A stretch of 64,000 bases of DNA, taken from contig NC_080672.1 in the NCBI RefSeq assembly GCF_030247195.1, forward strand, positions 387,331,037-387,395,036, read 5' to 3'. Below the pieces are notes generated by a model. That model was not told the origin of the DNA and made no database searches. It saw nothing but the letters and a program-made list of their open reading frames with translations. The number at the start of each line of letters is the position of its first letter. Positions within the stretch are counted from its first letter, which is position 1. This document shows positions 1 to 8,758 of the stretch, in pieces. The translations under genes and the position numbers were made by a program. This stretch comes from Topomyia yanbarensis (Eukaryota > Arthropoda > Insecta > Diptera > Culicidae).

Positions 1-180
1 GTTTTAAATTGAATTTAAATTGATCTCGATGGAGTAAGGACGAAGAAGACTGTTTGAAAATTTCCAAGCTCTCAGCTACATATAATTTCCAGCGATTGGA
101 AATTTGTCGTTAAATTTTTATATCTTCACTAGTTAGGTCGTGTTTTTTGAAACAGGCGTGTTCATGAATTCATTTGCTTT

Positions 181-230
181 GGGGAACCCGGCGCTATTCG
201 AACCTACCTAAGCAAATCACCCTTTTAGTT
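181..230. repeat. Partial end of the TA-flanked MITE seen whole at 15759-16639
   Basis: The stretch starting GGGGAACCCGG and running to CACCCTTTTAG matches the inverted right end of the element at 15759-16639. Only about 50 bases are present and no second end is visible nearby, so this is a truncated or solo end. Identity was judged by eye. Confidence 0.6.
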
Positions 231-344
231 AAATAGATCAAATGTGGTTGGCAGCTGCCATTGTGTGCCATCTCGCTTGGGAGGCATGGTACGATCGCCA
301 TCGCCAGTGCGATAATCATATGTTCTTTCTGGGATGTCATCATA

Positions 345-405
345 CCCAGGGTTAGTGCATTGGACCGGAGTCTCGAAGGTTGCGGGTTCGAATCTCGTCT
401 CTGGG
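345..405 (+). repeat. tRNA-like sequence (tRNA-derived pseudogene or SINE head)
   Basis: A 7-bp acceptor-like stem pairs CCCAGGG (345-351) with CTCTGGG (399-405), using one G-T pair. A T-arm with loop TTCGAAT and a 5-bp wobble-containing stem lies directly before the 3' acceptor strand, and a T-run follows at 409-417. The whole is only about 61 nt, too short for a normal D-arm, so a functional tRNA is unlikely. It may be the head of a tRNA-derived SINE or a decayed tRNA pseudogene. No anticodon can be assigned with confidence. Confidence 0.35.
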
Positions 406-1475
406 AAATTTTTTTTTGACATAATTACTTCGTTTCGCTCACCATTTCGATCGGTTTTCCCCATTGGATATCACCCAAAAAGTTGGCACTTACGTCAGAT
501 GGAATTTTCTTAGCCTCTGCGCAAGGTTTAGCGGTGGTGTAGCGGCCGATCACAGAATTGGCACGTAGGAATCTGTCCTGGATACGTGACTAATGTTCGC
601 TGATATGTGACACCTTGGAATGATTTGCATGGGATGGTCAGTAGAGTGGAACATGGTTATATGAAAAAAAATAAAATAAAATTTCGCTCCGAGTAACTTT
701 TTGGGTCCCATTTAGCTCCTAGAACAACTCTGCAAATTTTTAGTTCGATCGGTGAAACTATGTTTTTGCGCCCACGATTTAAAGTTTACATGGGATGTCG
801 TATGGAAAACGTCTTTTGCAAATTAATTCTTCCAAGAGTCATTCGTTACCTCCTAAAAATAAGTAGATGTCTGATTTTTATAGAAAATTCGCCAAGGAAA
901 CAAAGTCTAGAAGACTACTTAACGATCTGATGCTTGTGGAAAAAGTTATTAAGCAAAAACCGATTTACGCCCTAAAGATTAACGAAAATTTTACTTTTCA
1001 TAGCATCACTGCTGCTGACGGTCGAATTATATACAAAATCTTTAACTTTCTCTTATTATGTACAAAAGAAGACTCAATTTATCCCTCAAAACTCTTGCAA
1101 AGTGGTCAAACAGTATATATAAATAATTTAGACACAGGGAATATCAAAACAAAATTTCATATAATTGGACAACCAACAACAGTGGTACTGTAAACCGGGG
1201 TGATTTTGATCATCGGGGTGACTTTGATCACTCGAAAAAAAATTCGTAGATCGCTTATTAAACCAGAATAGCCTACCCAATCATTTTAATTTGAAATGAT
1301 TTTTACTCTAAAGCTATAAAATACTGATTTGTTATACTTTTTGAGTATATTGTTCGGTTTTGGGTACAAAAACTACGAAAAACCGAAATTTGACTTTACC
1401 TTATTTTTACGAAGCTTCGTAAATTTTGTATAAAACAAATAAATCTCAGATTTGAGCACGAGTAATAAATTACAA

Positions 1476-2923
1476 TTTTATTTTTATTTATTAACAGATT
1501 AAGGCCGAAGTGGCCTGTGCCGTATACAAAAGATTCCTCCATTCCACTCGGTCCATGGCCGCGCGTCGCCAGCCACGCAGTTTGCGAAGGGTCCGCAAAT
1601 CGTCTTCCACCTGGTCGATCCATCGTGCTCGCTGCGTGCCACGTCTTCTTGTACCGGTCGGATTGCAATTGAGAACCGTTTTCACCGGGCTATTGTCCGA
1701 CATTCTGGCTACGTGCCCGGCCCACCGTAGTCGTCCGATTTTCGCGGTATGACAGATGGGCGGCCCCAACAGCTGATGCAACTCATGGTTCATTCGCCGT
1801 CTCCATGTGCCGTCTTCCATCTGCACTCCACCGTAGATGGTACGCAGCACTTTCCGTTCGAAGACACCAAGTGCGCGTTGGTCCTCCACGAGCATGGTCC
1901 AAGTCTCGTGCCCGTAGAGAACTACCGGTCTAATCAGCGTCTTGTAGATGGTCAACTTCGTACGACGGCGAACTCTGTTCGACCGAAGTGTCTTGCGGAG
2001 GCCAAAGTAAGCACGATTTCCTGCCACGATGCGTCTACGAATCTCTCTGCTGGTATCATTGTCGGCGATCACCAGTGAGCCCAAGTACACGAACTCTTCA
2101 ACCACCTCGATTTCGTCGCCACCGATGCAAACTCGAAGCGGGCGGTTCTCATTTTCTTCTCGTGAACCTCTTCCTATCATGTACTTTGTCTTCGACGTAT
2201 TGATGGCAAGTCCGACGCGCTTGGCTTCTCTTTTCAGTCTGATGTAGGCTTCCTCCATCTTCTCAAAGTTTCGTGCAATAATATCAACGTCATCGGCGAA
2301 GCCAAGTAGCTGAACGGACTTTGTGAAAATCGTACCACTCGTGTCGATCTCTGCTCTTCTTATTACACCTTCCAGCGCGATGTTGAATAACAGACACGAG
2401 AGACCATCACCTTGCCGTAACCCTCTGCGTGATTCGAAGGGAGTCGAGAGCGTCCCTGAGACATGTACTACGCACATCACCCGATCCATCGTCGCCTTCA
2501 CTAATCGCGTCAGTTTGTCCGGGAATCCGTACTCGTGCATAATCTGCCATAGCTGATCTCGATCGATAGTGTCGTATGCGGCTTTGAAGTCGATGAACAA
2601 ATGATATGTGGGCACATTGTACTCGCGGCATTTCTGCAGTACTTGACGAAGAGCGAACACCTGGTCCGTGGTAGATCGTTCGCTCATGAAGCCCGCCTGG
2701 TACTGCCCCACGAACTCTCTTGCAATTGGTGATAGTCGACGGCATAGTATTTGGGAGAGTACCTTGTAGGCGGCGTTCAGCAGGGTGATTGCTCGGTAAT
2801 TACAGCAATCCAGCTTGTCGCCCTTTTTGTAGATAGGACACACGACACCTTCCATCCACTCCTCCGGTAAAATCTCCTCCTCCCAAATCTTGGTAATCAC
2901 CCAGTGCAGCGCTTTAGCCAGTG
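1476..2923 (-). mobile_element. 5'-truncated non-LTR retrotransposon (RTE-like)
   Basis: The insertion is bounded by the 11-bp direct repeat ATAAATTACAA (1465-1475 and 2924-2934). The uncut copy of the host repeat near 33020 has a single version of this site, which confirms the insertion. On the minus strand the element is reverse-transcriptase coding sequence followed by an A-rich TAAATAAAAATAAAA-type tail. The endonuclease part is absent, typical of 5' truncation during target-primed reverse transcription. RTE-like is an inference from the RT motifs and the almost absent 3' UTR. Confidence 0.85.
1491..2900 (-). CDS. Reverse transcriptase of a non-LTR retrotransposon, 5'-truncated
   Basis: A 469-residue open frame continues upstream without a stop to the truncation point near 2922, so the methionine at 2900 is only a convenient start. 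RT motifs appear in order: CPIYKKGDKLDCCNYRAITL near residue 20, GFMSERSTTDQVF near 70, the palm-domain LFIDFKAAYDTI near 100, GLRQGDGLSCLLFN near 160, and the catalytic FADDVDII box near residue 205 with both aspartates intact. The C-terminal half holds a connection region with a YLGSLV motif and a WAGHVARM motif, ending in TAQATSALIC. The apurinic-type endonuclease normally upstream is missing, so the product could not mobilise the element alone. The frame is undamaged, which points to a fairly recent insertion. RTE-like clade is my best guess; a relative of other insect endonuclease-RT elements is the alternative. Confidence 0.85.
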   Translation of the reverse strand: MITKIWEEEILPEEWMEGVVCPIYKKGDKLDCCNYRAITLLNAAYKVLSQILCRRLSPIAREFVGQYQAGFMSERSTTDQVFALRQVLQKCREYNVPTYHLFIDFKAAYDTIDRDQLWQIMHEYGFPDKLTRLVKATMDRVMCVVHVSGTLSTPFESRRGLRQGDGLSCLLFNIALEGVIRRAEIDTSGTIFTKSVQLLGFADDVDIIARNFEKMEEAYIRLKREAKRVGLAINTSKTKYMIGRGSREENENRPLRVCIGGDEIEVVEEFVYLGSLVIADNDTSREIRRRIVAGNRAYFGLRKTLRSNRVRRRTKLTIYKTLIRPVVLYGHETWTMLVEDQRALGVFERKVLRTIYGGVQMEDGTWRRRMNHELHQLLGPPICHTAKIGRLRWAGHVARMSDNSPVKTVLNCNPTGTRRRGTQRARWIDQVEDDLRTLRKLRGWRRAAMDRVEWRNLLYTAQATSALIC

Positions 2924-4584
2924 ATAAATTACAAACGAGTTTTTATTTTCCTTTAGATTGGGATGTGCCAAATTTAGTTTTAAGAGTTTGTTTATTTTAA
3001 ATACATTTTTTTGTGAAGCTAGTTGGCAATTATTTCAAATTATTTAAGCTAAAACTCGCAACATTCTTTTATTGTTCAATATTCCAACGTGTTAAAATGA
3101 ATGAAACTTTTTGTACATGGATAAAGCACTGAAATAAAGCAATTTTAGCAGTTTTAAAAGTTTCCAGAATCTTTTATTCTAGTTAGGCACAAATTATACG
3201 AATTTTGGTTACACGAATTTTGCAGTACATTGAAATACTTTGTATAATACATTAACATCTATTTAACAATGAGTATCTTTCCACAATTAGTTTAAACAAA
3301 CATTTGAATGAAAAACATTGACATCAATATCTTAATGTGGGTGAACATGCAGGTTATCAAAGTCACCTCGGAATACGAAAACGGACTTCAACTTCAAATC
3401 ATTTTTGGAAAAATAGCTGTAAGAGGACAATTTTAGATAAAACCATCCAATCTTGTTCTCCATACATCAGTACATGGTTTAAAAATATTAAACTTGAAAA
3501 AAAGATGGGTGGGTAATGTCTAGGACATAACCGGAGTGTCGTGACTACTCGTTTGACTTGTAATTCAAATCGAATGATACTCAATGAAATATGTGGGAAT
3601 GTTTCAAGTTATTCTTTATAATAATTATGGTGGTTCTGAAAAGAACCTTTGTTGTTGGCGTCTGCGTTGATAGGGGATGCGCTGGATTCTAAGCTCGTTG
3701 AGACATTCATTCATGAAATGAACAATTTTCTTGCTTTGAAATATCAATGTTAAAATCTCTTTTCCGTACAGAAATGAACACGCTTAGCGAAAAACTAGGG
3801 GCGGGTAATGTCCGGGACATAACCGCGATGCTCATATTCTTAAAATTCTGCTTGTATCTCCTTCAAATGGCTAAATTTTGCGCATTAAGTTCGATTCACC
3901 GGGCTCAGCGAAATTTTCCTGGGGATCCCGTTCGTTAGTATATTCAGCAAAACAATTTTATTACCGAGTTCTCCGCGTTGAATACAGGTCAATAATTTCA
4001 TATAATGATTTCAACATGCAGACAATGTACATGTATGACAGGTGGGAGTGTTCTGAAGTGGTTTTAGTGGAGGTAACAACATAAAATCATGTATTGGACA
4101 TTTTACAATGATTTTCCTTAACCCTGCAAAACCACGTGGTTGGCAGCAGAGGGTTAAGTTGTTTGGAAGAGATGACAGTTAATATATGATAACTAAAAAT
4201 ATAAAATTGTTCTATAAATTGCAAAGTTATTGCCGCGTTGACCTGAAAATTTGTCATTTCATTCATAAAGGAACAATCATTGAAATTATGTCAATTTATG
4301 CTTTGCAAGATTTGAAATAACTTCGAAGTGTGGTCACGACACCCCTGTTATGTCATATACATTACCAACCCATCTTTTCATCATTCGTTTTGGTGTAGCT
4401 TTCGCTTAGTGGTAGAGTTGCCACATTCACTGATTTTTTTGGAAGGATTTGCAAAAACCTTCGGGTTTGTAGATAAGAAAAACATTTTCTGATTCACTGG
4501 TAAAAGTACAGAATTACCAAGTGCAAACTTAATACTAGTTAATAAAAGAAGCTTTCTAATTAAATTCTTTTTCCATTTTGCCTT

Positions 4585-4600
4585 CGTCCTAATAAGGACG
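4585..4600 (-). other. Histone-type 3' hairpin, copy 1
   Basis: Read on the minus strand this is CGTCCT-TATT-AGGACG, a 6-bp stem with a 4-base loop. The replication-dependent histone hairpin consensus is GGYYCT-TYTC-AGRRCC, so stem length, loop length and most stem bases fit. A purine-rich stretch (GGAAAAAGAA) follows, as a histone downstream element would. It could also be a chance palindrome. Confidence 0.35.
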
Positions 4601-5018
4601 GTTTGTGGATAACTATGTTGATACAAGACGGGAATCTTTTAAAACAATTCAAACCTTGCCGACGATTGTTTTTACTGCGTACATCCGTACGATCTTTCCC
4701 CTTTCGCAGCTCACACCGAATGAGCACGGTTTTCATCATGGTGTTCCTATTTATTGACTTTACAGTGCAGATGGAAGGACGTCCTTTTGTTCGATAAATG
4801 AAAATATTTTCATCATTCGTTTTGGTGTAGCTTTCGCTTAGTGGCAGAGTTGGAACATTCACTGATTTTCTTGGAAGGATTTGCAAAAACCTTCGGGTTT
4901 GTAAATTAGAAAAACATTTTCTTATGATTCACTGGAAAAGTACAGAATTACCAAGCGCAAACTTAATACCAGTTAATAAAAGAAACTTTCTAATTAAATT
5001 CTTTTTCCATTTTGTATT

Positions 5019-5034
5019 CGTCCTAATAAGGACG
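5019..5034 (-). other. Histone-type 3' hairpin, copy 2
   Basis: This is the same 16-base hairpin, in the second unit of the tandem duplication. It lies roughly 130 bases downstream, on the minus strand, of the lysine- and alanine-rich remnant at 5150-5350, as expected for the 3' end of a histone gene. Confidence 0.35.
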
Positions 5035-5149
5035 GTTTGTAGCTAACTATGTTGATACAAGACGGGAATCTTTTAAAACAATTCAAACCTTGCCGACGAT
5101 TGTTTTTACTGCGTACATCCATACGATCTTTCCCCTTTCGCAGCTCACA

Positions 5150-5420
5150 CCGAATGAGTACGCTTTGCAGCCTTCGATGTTTTGGTTGCATTTTTAGTGG
5201 CAGTTACTACCGCCTTTTCAGTGACTGCGTTTCTTAGCCTTTGGCTTTTTGGACTTCTCACCGCCACCACGTCCACCAACGTTTTTCTTCTTCTCTCCGA
5301 TGGTAGCTGATTTGATTGGTCGTCCGATGCAGCTTCTCACGACCACGCACGTCTGTTATGCACGGCGTCTTACACACGTCTGGCTTAGAGAAAAGCTGCG
5401 ACACCCCTATTTATAGGTTT
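5150..5420 (-). pseudogene. Possible histone H1-like tail remnant
   Basis: Minus-strand frames give basic, low-complexity peptides: one contains GEKSKKPKAKKRSH, and the next frame contains TEKAVVTATKNATKTSKAAK. Joined by a frameshift near 5232 they resemble the lysine/alanine/threonine-rich C-terminal tail of an insect histone H1. A TATA-like CCTATTTATAGG lies upstream at 5406-5417 and histone-type hairpins lie downstream. No globular domain was found, so this would be a fragment. Composition alone can mislead, so confidence is low. Confidence 0.3.
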
Positions 5421-6509
5421 TATCATTAATGTTGATTTCATTTAAAGTAGTTTTCGAACTATTTAAACAAATTTTATATAGCAAAGAGCGCATCGGTAGC
5501 AAGCATTGAACGTTTTCCTTCCGATTTATGAAACAAGATTGGCAATCCGTTTTGTAGAAGAAAAGTTAATAAGGTTCAAAATGTACGTAACGCTTTCGCT
5601 AATATGCACTACTATCGCTTTCTCGCTCGTTCTCGTGGCGTGCATGAGCCTTTCCTTTCCGTCCGACTTCTAATGGCTTAACCAAAATTAATATCCCGGC
5701 TTTCCCCCACCAACTGCTCTCGTCAAGCAACCCAATACGAATAATCATAGGAACAAACATGTAGTGGACCTTTATATAAACTTTTCATTATTTTATTGTT
5801 CATTTGCTGCACCATTTTGACGGCTCTGTGCGGGATGGGCTGAAAATTTTCACTTTTCCGAGTCGTTTTCGAAAGATTTTTCAAAACACTATTTTTCCGT
5901 TGATAATGAATATCCTACATATTCCAAAATTTAATACAACATTGGTACAAATATTTTCGACAAAATGCCGAAGAAATTGATTAAATCCATTCAGTACAAC
6001 AAAAGATATAAGCGTTCAAAATCTTACATCATTTTTCTTCCGAAATTTTGAAAAGGGGCCCCTATATTGAAAGGTAAGTCGTTAGTCACGACAAAATGTG
6101 TTGTATCTAAAAATACGTAATGATTACTCCGAAAAGTGATCAATGTCACCCCGGTTTACGGTACTAGGAAAAATGAATATTTTATCAATCGTCAGAGCAT
6201 CAATTGGTTTCAGCTTAATAACTTTTTTCTCAAGCGTCAGATCGTTTCGTAGCTTTCGAGACTTTGTTTCTTTGTTAAATTTCCTACAAAAGCCATATAA
6301 CGGTTTATTTTTAGGAAGCAATGGGCGACTCCTGGAGGAATTATTTTGTGAAAGTTAATTTTTCCATATGAAATCTCTTGTAAACTTTAAACAGTGGGCG
6401 CAAAAATATAGTTTCATGGATCAACCTAAGAATTTGCACAGATGTTCTAGGACCCAAATGGTATTTAAATAGTTGCTCGGAACTGTAATCTACTTTTTGT
6501 CCCACCCTA

Positions 6510-6850
6510 ATGGTCAGGTAGGAGGGGATAGCTTTTGTCGGATGCATTCTCACCACACGCACGCCGTTGCGAAGACCCGGAAGAAGTTCCTCTCAATATC
6601 TTCCTTAACGGTATCCAGATCCACTTCTCCCTATTATGACATGAAATGTTTGATAGCGACGGGGTTAGTACGCGGTGCCAGGTCATGTAGCTTAACTTCA
6701 ATAGTGTCATTGTTTATGTATGTTGGGATGCTGTATAAAATGTTATTTCACTTGATAACGTGTTTCAAGTTGTTCTGCGTAGCAAATGATTCTGCTTGGT
6801 TAATGTTTTTGAACATAATCAGTACCTCATGATGTAGATGGTGGAATTGC
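6510..6850 (-). pseudogene. LINE ORF1/gag-like remnant
   Basis: Minus-strand frames contain HDLAPRTNPVAIKHFMS, a GEVDLDTVKEDI motif, NFFRVFATACVVRMHPTKAI and PSYLTI in an order shared with remnants at 33812-34440 and 53600-54680. The motif set (HDL-P, GEV, NFF, VRM, PSYL) resembles the nucleic-acid-binding ORF1 proteins of mosquito non-LTR elements. Stops and frameshifts break it. Its right-hand end adjoins the 8-bp duplication of the foldback element, which appears to have landed in this remnant. Confidence 0.5.
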
Positions 6851-7149
6851 ACGGCATTAACTTCTGCTATGTTAAGCTTCAAGTTCATTTTCAAAAATTG
6901 CTCTACTTCACGAATCTTACCGGACATTTCGAAAAGTCAACAGCAATACAGTTCGACCGAATAGGGGAATAAATTATCTTTGCATTGTCCCTCATTGTTT
7001 GTTTTCGTTTCACGCACTAGGAAGAAGGAACGACTAATAGACCAAGCAGCACACGGGTAGATTTGATTGCGTGATTGCGTAAACTCGGTGTTTTAACTAC
7101 TGAACTGAGAAAGAGAAGAAACCAGACTGACCAGCAGCAACGATGACAC
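6851..7149. other. Unannotated AT-rich stretch
   Basis: No coding frame, RNA gene or paired repeat was recognised. Confidence 0.5.
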
Positions 7150-7775
7150 TATGGGTGAAAGTGACGATCAACGAAGCAGAGTGAATCCTCAGGCGTACGG
7201 AAGAAAGAATGCGCCGGACATGTTGAGAAGCGTATGGGAACGAGATTACGAAAACTTAAGAAAGAAAACAAAGGTATCGGTGGGAAAGGTAGGAAGTAGA
7301 CAAAAAACTAATCGGTAAGCTAACAAAATTTTATAGGTTGGCGATTCGGAGAACCTCAAATTCTTTAGAACATATGCGAAATACAATCTGGGCTTCCCTA
7401 TTCCCGAACTCTGTTCGTCAATTAACGAAAATCCCCAATACTCAAAGTTTCCACCCGGCGAGGACAGTTGGTGAAAGTTTCGAACATGTCAGGATCCTCA
7501 TCGCTAGTTCCATCGTAGAATTATTGAAACCCATCTACGAAAGTCTATCATCTAATGATTAGTTAGAAAGATGCTTGCCCAAAACAACAATGAGTCTCTG
7601 AATAGTGGAATCTGTGCCTTAGCGCCAAAATTCTGGCAGGCAGGTGGTCAATGTTGCAACTTTTTTGGCAATCAACATCTTCAACCAAGGATTTTGATCG
7701 ATATTACAAGCTATGGAGGTGATGGGAAGCTGAAAGATGTGCTACTCGACTCGACGGGTAACGTAGGCCAAAAAT
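7150..7775 (+). pseudogene. Mutator-like (MULE-type) transposase remnant
   Basis: Pieces of one conserved arthropod transposon protein can be read across shifting plus-strand frames. HVEKRMGTRLRKLKKENKG and GIGGKGR lie at about 7216-7290, then a piece near TKKLIGKLTKFY, AIRRTSNSLEHMRNTIWAS (7341-7397), NPQYSKFPPGEDSW (7434-7490), PIYESLSSNDLLERCL (about 7530-7577), QNNNESLNSGICALAPKFW (7580-7636) and ATFLAINIFNQGF near 7660-7700. The order matches the C-terminal part of proteins I know as the Mutator-like transposase domain. Several frameshifts and stops show it is dead. The N-terminal zinc-binding and catalytic-core regions are not present. No terminal repeats were found. Confidence 0.6.
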
Positions 7776-8281
7776 AACGTAAATATTGGAAATTTTCACA
7801 AATCGTTACACAACTTTTACAAATTATAAAACAAAAAAATCTCTCTCGGGAAAATTTAGCCAACGTGACAATGATTATCAAAATATGAGTTTTCTGATTA
7901 CAGATTATCCAATTTACCACAACTTTACTTAAGAGGGACCCATGCAGTTTCAACATCAATGTCATCAATGAAGTTTCCGGATCGCGAGTGATTTTTCTTT
8001 TCGTCTTCAAAAGTAAAGTTGAAAAGTCTAAAAATGTATCTTCAAAATAAAATAAAAAGATTCAAAATTCATTGAGTAGATGCTTTACATTTTATTCCCA
8101 AAAAAAAGTGCTCAATTTTAGACCTTAGCGAGTAGAAGTCCCTTTTAATGAAGCTACGTTAAGCTAACGTATTGAATCGTCTCGAGTATGTAAATAAAAA
8201 GAAACGTCTCACAATATATAAGTACAGTTTGCATTTTCCGTAATGCAGTTACATAATTGTTTTCGATGAAATATACTAGTA
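7776..8281. other. Unannotated AT-rich stretch
   Basis: Only short chance frames are present. The last base pairs before 8282 carry the TA target of the MITE end that follows. Confidence 0.5.
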
Positions 8282-8345
8282 CAGTAAGATTCCGTTTTTG
8301 GCATGCTCCATTTTTGGCAACATAAAAGTTCCGTTTTGGCAACCT
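8282..8345. repeat. Left end of a small TA-flanked MITE
   Basis: The TA-flanked terminus CAGTAAGATTCCGTTTTTGG is followed by three loose repeats of a T-rich TTTTGGCA motif. The same terminus and its inverse bound the 78-bp element at 14641-14718. The large LINE lies between them, so this may be the left end of an element the LINE interrupted, or an independent copy. Confidence 0.55.
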
Positions 8346-8495
8346 TGTTGTTGTACATAGTAAATCTTTAAAAAAAAATGCTCAATGCACATTTTGTTGT
8401 AATAATTGATATCACTATTGATTTTATTTTCAAACATGGAACTCATATTTACTATATTTTATGGCGGCGCGCATAGCGAATAAAATTAAATTTGC

Positions 8496-8758
8496 AGTAA
8501 TCCGCGTTCAAGGTTATTTTGCCATTCTCTGCCTCTTCGAGGTTTGGACTTTTATTTTCTTTTGTGCGTGTGTTAACCGTTAGGCCACATTCCTCAACCT
8601 TTTGTTCGTAAAGCGAGGATTGAACAATAACCAGCTATTTAAGCTGGACTAGTGCGTCGTGGGAAACGAGTATACAGATAAGTGAAATCCACCTTTTTGA
8701 TACATTTACGGCTTTTTCCCGTCTGCGCGGGTGCTGACCCCGTGCGTTGACGGTGTCG
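8496..8758 (+). promoter_or_regulatory. LINE 5' UTR, presumed internal promoter region
   Basis: This is the segment between the target duplication and the ORF1 ATG. Part of it (for example CAGCTATTTAAGCTGGA and CGTGCGTTGACG) is recognisable upstream of ORF1 in the second copy on the minus strand near 44930-45190, so it belongs to the element. LINEs of this group normally carry an internal RNA polymerase II promoter here; no TATA box is evident. Confidence 0.5.

Larger units (their letters stand above)
4375..5165. repeat. Tandem direct duplication, period about 432 bp
   Basis: The segment starting TTTTCATCATTCGTTTTGG at 4375 recurs at 4807. The copies stay closely similar for about 365 bases, to GAATGAGCACG and GAATGAGTACG. 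About 65 unrelated bases lie between them. Both copies contain the palindromic CGTCCT-AATA-AGGACG hairpin. Confidence 0.85.
3502..6095. mobile_element. Compound insertion inside TA element copy 1
   Basis: The host element is contiguous at 33590-33610 but is broken here between about 3501 and 6096. The inserted DNA begins GGGTGGGTAATGTCTAGGAC. An inverted match of its first 45 bases ends at about 4378, so 3502-4378 looks like one TIR element. A further forward copy of the same terminal motif lies at about 3798-3835. The remainder, 4379-6095, holds a tandem duplication with histone-like hairpins and ends with a GTCACGACA segment similar to the inner part of the left terminal repeat. More than one insertion event is likely. 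Confidence 0.5.
1188..6161. mobile_element. TA-flanked MITE-like element, copy 1, interrupted twice
   Basis: Inverted ends (C-T/C-GTAAACCGGGGTGA on the left, GTCACCCCGGTTTACGG on the right) are flanked by TA on both sides, as in the Tc1/mariner group. The uninterrupted relative at 32730-33662 is 933 bp and shows what belongs here: 1188-1475, 2935 to about 3501 and about 6096-6161. The rest is inserted DNA. No transposase frame was found, so it is nonautonomous. It sits inside the right arm of the foldback element 642-6509. Confidence 0.75.
642..6509. mobile_element. hAT-like foldback element, split by later insertions
   Basis: The ends read TAGAGTGGAAC on the left and GTCCCACCCTA on the right, which are imperfect inverted repeats. 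They are flanked by the identical 8-bp direct repeat ATGGTCAG (634-641 and 6510-6517). Long inverted arms lie inside: 642 to about 1095 on one side, and about 1100-1187 continued at 6162-6509 on the other. The second arm is interrupted by the TA element at 1188-6161. A frame in each arm translates to related peptides (867-1193 plus strand, 6124-6321 minus strand). That reflects the inverted repeat, because neither peptide resembles a transposase. The 8-bp duplication and TAGGGTG-type ends suggest a nonautonomous hAT-type element. It appears inserted in the LINE ORF1 remnant at 6510-6850. Confidence 0.65.

Noticed and set aside
225..464. 79-codon minus-strand frame.
   Set aside because: It is antisense across the tRNA-like sequence; the EPATFETP stretch is the translated B-box region, a common SINE artefact.
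867..1193. 108-codon plus-strand open frame.
   Set aside because: Its peptide is mirrored by 6124-6321 because both lie in inverted arms of one foldback element; it spans the arm turn and resembles no protein family.
7152..7490. A tempting two-exon gene: ATG at 7152, donor near 7289, acceptor TTATAG near 7336, giving an open product of about 90 residues.
   Set aside because: Shifting frames shows the same DNA encodes conserved Mutator-like transposase blocks in order, so the spliced reading is an artefact of a decayed transposon gene.
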